A stretch of 9,122 nucleotides of DNA. Origin: JASUTC01 sp035447925 (GTDB lineage: Bacteria > Thermotogota > Thermotogae > MWEM01). Both the position numbers and the translations under genes were made by a program. Under the pieces are notes generated by a model. The model searched no databases. It saw nothing but the letters and a program-made list of their open reading frames with translations, and was not told where the DNA came from. Below are positions 5,931-9,122 of the stretch, one piece after another. How positions within the stretch are numbered: position 1 is the first letter of the stretch; every line of letters starts with the position of its first letter. Where the stretch lies: assembly GCA_035447925.1 (NCBI GenBank), contig DAOTHY010000078.1, positions 1 through 9,122 on the forward strand, in the 5' to 3' direction.

Positions 5931-5972
5931 CTAAGAGGTCGACAAAGCATCAGCCAAAACGGCTGAAAACAA
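5931..5972 (-). other. Possible 13-codon leader peptide behind a perfect Shine-Dalgarno
   Basis: AAGGAGGT (minus strand of 5983-5990) is the strongest ribosome site on the molecule but faces no annotated gene. A TTG at 5972, with 11 nt spacing from AGGAGG, opens 13 codons (MFSAVLADALSTS if started as Met) ending in TAG. A hairpin, TCAGCC/GGCTGA (5950-5966), lies within the ORF. It lies inside the replication leader, upstream of the antisense target. Translation here could affect leader folding, or this may be the relic of a lost gene. Confidence 0.35.
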
Positions 5973-6082
5973 TAACGACGTTACCTCCTTGAATAAAACA
6001 CCGATCTCTCTCTAAGTGTAATATCTGGTTGCGTTTTCTCTGTCTTAAGCACTATACACGCCCGTTCTATCTTCTCATTACT

Positions 6083-6111
6083 ATTATACAATATGTTGTG
6101 GTTCTTGTCAA
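6083..6111 (-). promoter_or_regulatory. Replication operon promoter, full consensus
   Basis: The minus strand reads TTGACA (6111-6106), 17 bp, TATAAT (6088-6083): perfect hexamers at perfect spacing. Expected start is near 6076, giving a leader of about 510 nt before the HTH gene at 5562. A promoter this strong is consistent with the downstream attenuation and nearby operator-like repeats. Confidence 0.88.
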
Positions 6112-6141
6112 GGATACCACCACAACTCTTTGTTGTGGTGG
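6095..6141. promoter_or_regulatory. Operator-like GTTGTGGT repeats at the replication promoter
   Basis: GTTGTGGT occurs at 6095-6102, inverted at 6119-6126, and again at 6132-6139. The last two belong to a perfect 10-bp inverted repeat (CCACCACAAC 6117-6126, GTTGTGGTGG 6132-6141, 5-nt loop). The first lies between the -35 and -10 of the promoter and the palindrome abuts the upstream side of the -35. No T-run follows on the minus strand, so a repressor site fits better than a terminator; the plus side has only a broken CTTTGTATTT. The local HTH proteins are candidate binders. Confidence 0.6.
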
Positions 6142-6149
6142 CTTTGTAT

Positions 6150-6178
6150 TTGCCTGTATAAGCCAAAGATGGTATAAT
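6150..6178 (+). promoter_or_regulatory. Possible plus-strand promoter (extended -10)
   Basis: TGGTATAAT (6170-6178) is a perfect extended -10; TTGCCT at 6150-6155 lies 17 bp upstream (4/6). It would transcribe antisense to the 84-aa gene. No clear gene follows it. Confidence 0.35.
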
Positions 6179-6240
6179 TAAACATAACTTAAACAGGGGT
6201 CTGTTTTGGTTAAAAAAGGTGTGATGTTTGTGAGAGGGCA

Positions 6241-6495
6241 TCATGCCTTTTCTTTTTTCCTTTCCAGTCTTTGTCTTTCCAGATCTTTGAAGTGATTCCA
6301 TGCCTCATCATTTGGATCAAGTTCCCCTTTAACAAGTGCCTGGGCTTTGTGAATTGCTTCAAATAATTGTGATCTTGTATATCCGGATGAATATACATTT
6401 AAAGAGATAACACCCCTTGCCAGATCTTCAACGCCTATCCCCAAATCAAGTCTTTTGGATTCACATACCAATGGTTCATCAAGATAATTGCTCAT
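6241..6495 (-). CDS. Hypothetical 84-aa protein between recombination and replication modules
   Basis: Unrecognised. It begins MSNYLDEPLVCESKRLDLGIGVEDLARGVISLNVYSSGYT. The second half is helical (RSQLFEAIHKAQALVKGELDPNDEAWNHF) and ends in a very charged helix (KDLERQRLERKKEKA). No membrane segment or signal peptide is visible. The ATG at 6495 has a perfect AAGGAGG ribosome site about 7 nt upstream. No good promoter lies in the 100 bp before it, only the folded element at 6546-6598, so expression probably depends on read-through from the recombinase operon. The replication promoter begins about 130 bp past its stop. A regulator of that promoter is possible from position alone; there is no HTH I can point to. 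Confidence 0.7.
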   Translation of the reverse strand: MSNYLDEPLVCESKRLDLGIGVEDLARGVISLNVYSSGYTRSQLFEAIHKAQALVKGELDPNDEAWNHFKDLERQRLERKKEKA

Positions 6496-6545
6496 TGTAC
6501 CGCCTCCTTATAATCTTTCGTGTTTTTCAAGATATTTCCCCTTTC

Positions 6546-6598
6546 TTCTAAAAAGTGAGGCTCTCAGTGCCTTTCTAACGCTTTTTAGAAAAGCCTCA
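6546..6598 (-). terminator. Interleaved inverted repeats after the excisionase-like gene (terminator or attenuator)
   Basis: Two perfect inverted repeats are interleaved: TTCTAAAAAG (6546-6555) with CTTTTTAGAA (6581-6590), and TGAGGCT (6556-6562) with AGCCTCA (6592-6598). They cannot nest; they must form one hairpin or the other, or a pseudoknot. On the minus strand the TGAGGCT/AGCCTCA stem is followed by CTTTTTAG, giving a fair terminator 4 nt past the stop at 6603; a competing inner stem, TTCTAA/TTAGAA, is also present. It may set how much transcription reaches the 84-aa gene. Confidence 0.55.
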
Positions 6599-6602
6599 TG
6601 TA

Positions 6603-6794
6603 TTATTTATCCTTGCTTTTTGTCTGTTCTTTTGATGTTTCTATCAGCTTTTGTATATCTTCATAATCAAATAAAATCGTACGGGTATCGGGTAGCTTTA
6701 CCGGCTTCAGTATGCCTTTTTTTTCATATCTGATAACCGTACTTCTTGATATCCTTAAGATTTCTCCCACTTCATCCCTTGTGAGTAGTTTCAT
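6603..6794 (-). CDS. Excisionase-like MerR-type HTH protein
   Basis: A 63-aa DNA-binding protein. Residues 4-27 (LTRDEVGEILRISRSTVIRYEKKG) form a MerR/HTH_17-type helix-turn-helix. A short wing (ILKPVKLPDTRTILFDYEDIQKLI) contains the usual Asp-Ile before the last helix, and a Lys-rich tail follows. Proteins of this size and fold next to tyrosine recombinases often act as excisionases or directionality factors. This one starts 16 nt past the recombinase stop, with an AAGGGGG ribosome site about 7 nt upstream, so the two are almost surely co-transcribed. It could instead be a small transcriptional regulator, for example of the replication promoter; the sequence does not exclude either. Confidence 0.8.
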   Translation of the reverse strand: MKLLTRDEVGEILRISRSTVIRYEKKGILKPVKLPDTRTILFDYEDIQKLIETSKEQTKSKDK

Positions 6795-6810
6795 TATTTG
6801 CCCCCTTATA

Positions 6811-7365
6811 TCAAGCTAAATTCAGATCCATTACTGCATTATCCATCAATTCTTGTTCAATTCCGATATATCGTAAAGTTACCGCTTGACTGGAATGGTT
6901 CAACAGCTTTTGTACCAGTACAACATCTTTTGTATTCTGGTATATATGATAGCCAAATGTTTTCCTTAAGCTGTGAGTGCTTATATTACCTTTCACATCT
7001 GCCATGGTTGCGTATACCTTCAGCGTTCTACCAACATAATCTTTACTCCATGCTTTGTTTAAATACTTTACCCTGTTGGAATCGCTCTTGAAAACATAAC
7101 CAGTAGCGGGATCAACTTCAGCATATATCTTTTTAATCTCTTGATTCCATGTGATCTTTCTGCTTTTTCCGGTCTTTTGTTCTTTGATATAAATAGAATC
7201 CTGTTGAAGATCCTCATGAGTGATCTTTAATAAGTCGCTTATCCTTAAGCCTGTGTTGATCCCTGCCACAAATAACAATGCCATCTTGCTATCTCCGTTT
7301 TCAATCATAACGGTTTTCATTTTTGTGATATCTGATTTCTTTCTGATAGGATCAACAAATTTCAT
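6811..7365 (-). CDS. Minimal tyrosine recombinase (integrase/resolvase family)
   Basis: A 184-aa protein consisting of little more than the catalytic domain of tyrosine recombinases; the usual N-terminal core-binding domain is absent (typical integrases have 300-400 aa). All catalytic residues are visible: Arg41 in TGLRISDLL, a Lys in the KTGK turn (about 64-67), His131 and Arg134 in HSLRKTF, His157 in LLNHSS, and the nucleophile Tyr166 in LRYIG. It should exchange DNA at a short dyad site, either resolving plasmid multimers or integrating and excising the circle. The frame is open from a TTG at 7389, but the ATG at 7365 is chosen for its AAAAGGGG ribosome site, spacing 7. It has its own strong promoter at 7396-7425, and a dyad resembling a core site lies 130 bp upstream. 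Confidence 0.93.
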   Translation of the reverse strand: MKFVDPIRKKSDITKMKTVMIENGDSKMALLFVAGINTGLRISDLLKITHEDLQQDSIYIKEQKTGKSRKITWNQEIKKIYAEVDPATGYVFKSDSNRVKYLNKAWSKDYVGRTLKVYATMADVKGNISTHSLRKTFGYHIYQNTKDVVLVQKLLNHSSQAVTLRYIGIEQELMDNAVMDLNLA

Positions 7366-7395
7366 AAAATCACCCCTTTTGTTTTTCAACGTTTT

Positions 7396-7425
7396 ATTAT
7401 ATCATAAGTAGTCATATAATGTCAA
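7396..7425 (-). promoter_or_regulatory. Promoter of the recombinase/excisionase operon
   Basis: The minus strand reads TTGACA (7425-7420), 18 bp, TATAAT (7401-7396): perfect hexamers. Start is near 7389, giving a leader of about 24 nt before the ATG at 7365. The preceding terminator at 7451-7477 makes this an independent transcription unit. Confidence 0.85.
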
Positions 7426-7449
7426 ATATATCTATAAATATTCGGTATC

Positions 7450-7477
7450 AAAAAAGCCATAAAATATTTTTAGCTTT
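7450..7477 (-). terminator. Terminator after the membrane-protein gene
   Basis: On the minus strand AAAGC-TAAAA pairs with TTTTA-(TG)-GCTTT around an ATA loop, with a 2-nt bulge, and runs into a T-tract (complement of 7450-7455). It separates the HTH/membrane-protein unit from the recombinase promoter. Confidence 0.7.
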
Positions 7478-7496
7478 ATAAGCACGTTTGAAGTTG

Positions 7497-7528
7497 TTAG
7501 AACGTACAATGTAAATTGTACGACCTAA
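7497..7528. other. 32-bp dyad, candidate recombinase core site
   Basis: Arms TTAGAACGTACAA (7497-7509) and TTGTACGACCTAA (7516-7528) are inverted with 11 of 13 positions matching, around a 6-bp centre TGTAAA. Two 11-13-bp arms around a 6-8-bp spacer is the form of tyrosine-recombinase crossover sites such as dif and cer. It lies about 130 bp upstream of the recombinase gene, outside any gene, and no T-run follows on either strand. An operator is the other reading. Confidence 0.55.
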
Positions 7529-7596
7529 AATTAAGCCCTATCAGCTTTTATTTAATGTCAAGGTATATTTGTATAGGAAAGGTTATTAAATCGCTT

Positions 7597-7815
7597 TCAT
7601 GGAACGCTCATGAAGTCCTGTGAAGTCATATCTGATTCATAGTATTGAATAAGTTTTTTAGTGTAAAGTCTTTGGGTTTTTATTACTTCTCTCATTTGAA
7701 AGTGGATATTTAAAACAATTATGATCATAACCATCAGTATGAATATCTTAATTGATCCAGTGATTATTTCTTTCAGTCTTTGGTTGTATTCCAAATCGGT
7801 CTTATTACCTTTCAT
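7597..7815 (-). CDS. Small single-pass membrane protein, 72 aa
   Basis: One clear membrane segment at about residues 22-38 (IKIFILMVMIIIVLNIH), with a charged N-terminus (MKGNKTDLEYNQRLKE) and a basic stretch after the span (REVIKTQRLYTKKL). There is no cleavable signal peptide; orientation is uncertain because both flanks carry positive charge. The family is not recognised. It starts 4 nt after the stop of the HTH/coiled-coil gene and its only AAGGA lies about 14 nt upstream, so translation is probably coupled. Pairing with a DNA-binding coiled-coil protein makes membrane tethering of the replicon, or a small toxin-like or holin-like role, conceivable; neither is shown. Confidence 0.65.
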   Translation of the reverse strand: MKGNKTDLEYNQRLKEIITGSIKIFILMVMIIIVLNIHFQMREVIKTQRLYTKKLIQYYESDMTSQDFMSVP

Positions 7816-7819
7816 CTCA

Positions 7820-8248
7820 TCACTTATTATCCTTCATCATCTTCATAAATTCAAGCATAGCATCATTTACTCCGTTTAAAATCTCACTCTTATCTTTTGC
7901 GTTTTGTTCTTTTAACTCCTGTATTTCCTGTTCTAAATCTCTGATCTTCTTTTCTTGTTTCGCTAACAATCTCTTGGTGTGAGATATAAATCTCTCATCT
8001 TCAATCGGCTTTATATCAATAGTTTGGGTTCTTTCCTGTTGTAAAATATCATGGATTTCCGTTGTTGTTTTTCCATTCCCGTAAAGTTCTTTTACTCTGT
8101 TGGCTGTTTCTACCGCTTCATTCTTTAAAAATAACAGTTTCCTTCCTTCCTTCTTTCGTGAGAAGTAAAGCATAAATTCTTTAGTATATCTTGCTATCGT
8201 TGTGTAAGGTATGCCCGTTAAATTGCTTAACTCGTGAAGTGTAATCAA
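7820..8248 (-). CDS. MerR-like HTH/coiled-coil protein, possible segregation factor
   Basis: A 142-aa cytoplasmic protein. Residues 2-25 (ITLHELSNLTGIPYTTIARYTKEF) form a MerR-type helix-turn-helix, followed by a wing region (FSRKKEGRKLLFLKNEAVETA). Residues about 88-121 (SHTKRLLAKQEKKIRDLEQEIQELKEQNAKDK) form a strong coiled coil. A DNA-binding head plus coiled-coil rod is the plan of RacA in Bacillus and of Par of staphylococcal plasmid pSK1, which acts as a single-protein partition system. Those are architectural analogies, not shown homology. The start is TTG at 8248, behind a GGTG-containing ribosome site; the next ATG falls inside the HTH. The membrane-protein gene follows after 4 nt. 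A simple transcriptional regulator is the alternative. Confidence 0.75.
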   Translation of the reverse strand: MITLHELSNLTGIPYTTIARYTKEFMLYFSRKKEGRKLLFLKNEAVETANRVKELYGNGKTTTEIHDILQQERTQTIDIKPIEDERFISHTKRLLAKQEKKIRDLEQEIQELKEQNAKDKSEILNGVNDAMLEFMKMMKDNK

Positions 8249-8285
8249 ATCTCACACCACTCTCTTATATAAGATCATCAATGAG

Positions 8286-8291
8286 ATTATA
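8286..8291 (-). promoter_or_regulatory. Candidate -10 for the HTH/coiled-coil operon
   Basis: A perfect TATAAT on the minus strand, about 38 nt before the TTG start, in the gap after the terminator at 8360-8384. No good -35 lies 16-18 bp upstream, so it may need an activator, or may be chance. Confidence 0.4.
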
Positions 8292-8321
8292 CACCCCGTT
8301 CATAATTCAACACTCAAAATC

Positions 8322-8345
8322 CCTGCCAAATAACAGGGGATCAAT
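8322..8345 (-). terminator. Weak hairpin, possible secondary terminator
   Basis: ATCCCTG and CAGGGGAT form a stem with a one-base bulge and an 8-nt loop; on the minus strand only a short TTTT follows. It lies after the strong terminator at 8360 and could be a backup, or a regulator site before the HTH gene. Confidence 0.3.
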
Positions 8346-8359
8346 TAAAATTACCAAAC

Positions 8360-8384
8360 AAAAAAGCGGTCAATTAAGACCGCC
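8360..8384 (-). terminator. Strong terminator ending the small-gene operon
   Basis: GCGGTC (8366-8371) and GACCGC (8378-8383) form a perfect 6-bp GC-rich stem with a 6-nt loop. On the minus strand six T follow (complement of 8360-8365). It lies 15 nt past the stop of the 57-aa gene and closes the gene series that starts after the iterons. Confidence 0.85.
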
Positions 8385-8398
8385 AAAATTACGAAAGG

Positions 8399-8572
8399 TT
8401 ATTTAATCAAGTCACGAAAAGGCTTACCGAGATCGCAATAAACGTGTTTGACGTTTCCAAGGCTTTCAACACAATAAAGTTTTGAATCAATATAATCATC
8501 ATCTTTCTTTTCTTTTTTCATCAGCTCGTTATACTCTGCAAAAGCTTTTTTTATTTGTTCTTCACCGCTCAT
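8399..8572 (-). CDS. Hypothetical 57-aa protein, last gene of the operon
   Basis: An unrecognised short gene. It reads MSGEEQIKKAFAEYNELMKK at the start, a charged helix, then an acidic link (KDDDYIDSK) and a compact C-terminal part with two cysteines (LYCVESLGNVKHVYCDLG), ending PFRDLIK. The ATG at 8572 overlaps the stop of the 159-aa gene as TGATG, the same coupling used at two replication-operon junctions. The frame stays open to TAA at 8399-8401, just before the terminator. The coupled start and terminator position are the main reasons to accept it. Two cysteines 11 residues apart do not make a recognisable metal site. Confidence 0.65.
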   Translation of the reverse strand: MSGEEQIKKAFAEYNELMKKEKKDDDYIDSKLYCVESLGNVKHVYCDLGKPFRDLIK

Positions 8573-9051
8573 CAAATCACGTCGCTTATAACTGTTCTGA
8601 AGTCATCTAACTTGTTTCGCAAAGCATCCCAAACCGAATAAATCGGACGCGGACTATTTCCAGTTAACGCCGCCTTTGTATGCCCTGCGGATGCAAGTTC
8701 ATCACGTGCTTTTTCCGCTGCCGGTACATGCTTTTTAAGCAAATCAACAAATGAATTGTATTCTTCATCAATAAGTTTTTCGATGTATTCTGTTTCGTTC
8801 TCATACGCTTCATATGCTGCTTTGTATGCTTCTTCGGCTTCTTTGATTTCTTTCTCTTTTTCTTTGATTGCTTTCTCAATCTTTTTCAGTTCGTTTCTTA
8901 GAATTGTGTTGTCTTCTTCTATTCTGTGTTTCTCAACTATTCCCATTGCCAAAAAATAGTTGTTTTGTTTCTCTTCGTTAGCTTTTAACGTTCGCTCAAA
9001 ATCTGCTTTTGCTTTGTTGAGTTCTTTAAGACTTCTTTTTTTCAGTTCCAT
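8572..9051 (-). CDS. Hypothetical 159-aa coiled-coil protein
   Basis: Unrecognised. Residues about 1-108 are almost entirely Lys/Glu-rich helix with heptad spacing of Leu, Ile and Ala (LKELNKAKADFERTL; ELKKIEKAIKEKEKEIKEAEEAY), a long coiled coil probably making dimers or rods. A C-terminal part (about 109-159) contains VPAAEKARDELASAGHTKAALTGNSPRP, which looks like a flexible link, then a final amphipathic helix (WDALRNKLDDFRTVI). There is no signal peptide or membrane segment. The ATG at 9051 has an AGGAGA ribosome site 9 nt upstream. The upstream gene, across the circle junction, ends 21 nt before it, so it continues the small-gene operon. Its stop overlaps the start of the 57-aa gene. A scaffold or structural role is plausible but unproven. 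Confidence 0.72.
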   Translation of the reverse strand: MELKKRSLKELNKAKADFERTLKANEEKQNNYFLAMGIVEKHRIEEDNTILRNELKKIEKAIKEKEKEIKEAEEAYKAAYEAYENETEYIEKLIDEEYNSFVDLLKKHVPAAEKARDELASAGHTKAALTGNSPRPIYSVWDALRNKLDDFRTVISDVI

Positions 9052-9067
9052 TTTTTATCATCTCCTG

Positions 9068-9122
9068 TTTTTTTAATCATTCCATTCAAGATCAACAATT
9101 ATTGTGATCCCTGATAAGTCTT
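9068..9122. repeat. Terminal direct repeat, right copy (contig overlap)
   Basis: Second copy of bases 1-55. It holds the 3' end of the 120-aa gene found in full at 6-368, so it is not a separate gene fragment. Confidence 0.95.

Larger units (their letters stand above)
1..9067. other. Complete circular replicon, 9067 bp unique length
   Basis: The terminal 55 bases match exactly, so joining 9067 to 1 gives a circle. The join makes biological sense: the gene ending at 6 is followed across the junction, after 21 nt, by the gene starting at 9051, whose Shine-Dalgarno (9061-9066) lies next to the join. All accepted genes are on the minus strand. Replication, recombination and possible segregation genes are present; mobilisation and virion genes are not. 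I infer a cryptic plasmid or the circular form of a small mobile element. Confidence 0.85.

Noticed and set aside
6117..6141. Intrinsic terminator for the 84-aa gene
   Set aside because: The stem is perfect but no T-run follows on the minus strand; the next bases are the -35 box. An operator fits better, although partial termination is not excluded.
5981..6301. Minus-strand 106-codon ORF through the replication promoter
   Set aside because: It overlaps the 84-aa gene and runs across the promoter, operator palindrome and leader. Its composition looks random, and no ribosome site precedes it.
8664..8879. Minus-strand 71-codon Lys-rich ORF
   Set aside because: It lies within the 159-aa gene in another frame and reflects the A-rich coiled-coil codons.

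Overview
The first 55 bases (1-55) recur exactly as the last 55 (9068-9122), so the window reads as one complete circular molecule of 9067 bp, opened inside a gene-dense stretch. The sequence is AT-rich, and many genes have strong AGGAGG/GGAGGTG-type Shine-Dalgarno sites, with some TTG starts and sigma-A-like promoters. This fits a low-GC Bacillota host; genus cannot be told. No relaxase, capsid, terminase or resistance gene is visible. The best description is a small cryptic plasmid, or a circularised mobile element or satellite, carrying its own replication and recombination genes. Every gene I accept lies on the minus strand, so the text below follows transcription, from high to low coordinates.

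Replication control and core. A full-consensus promoter at 6083-6111, with GTTGTGGT repeats in and beside it, starts a leader of about 500 nt. In the leader an antisense RNA gene (plus strand, about 5722-5816) lies opposite an upstream segment, and a strong intrinsic terminator (5591-5636) sits just before the first gene. A perfect 12-bp inverted repeat (5621-5632 and 5758-5769) lets leader and terminator form mutually exclusive structures. This is the layout of countertranscript-driven attenuation known from pT181 and pIP501. The operon then encodes a small XRE-type HTH protein, a Spo11/topoisomerase VI-A-like protein with winged-helix and Toprim domains, a 65-aa basic protein, and a PrimPol-VapE primase-polymerase/helicase. 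Just past the primase lies an iteron region (1369-1696): ten exact copies of TACCAAGGG in both orientations around a TA-rich tract. It is the likely replication origin.

Accessory cluster. Past the iterons, and across the circle junction, runs a close-packed series of small genes: 83, 78, 87, 74, 120, 159 and 57 aa. None is recognised; several are highly charged or coiled-coil. The series ends at a clear terminator at 8360-8384.

Maintenance and recombination. A MerR-like HTH/coiled-coil protein and a single-pass membrane protein (8248-7597) may form a segregation or regulatory pair. After a 32-bp dyad (7497-7528) that looks like a tyrosine-recombinase core site and a terminator comes a perfect-hexamer promoter. 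It drives a minimal tyrosine recombinase and an excisionase-like HTH protein. An unrecognised 84-aa gene then leads back to the replication promoter.
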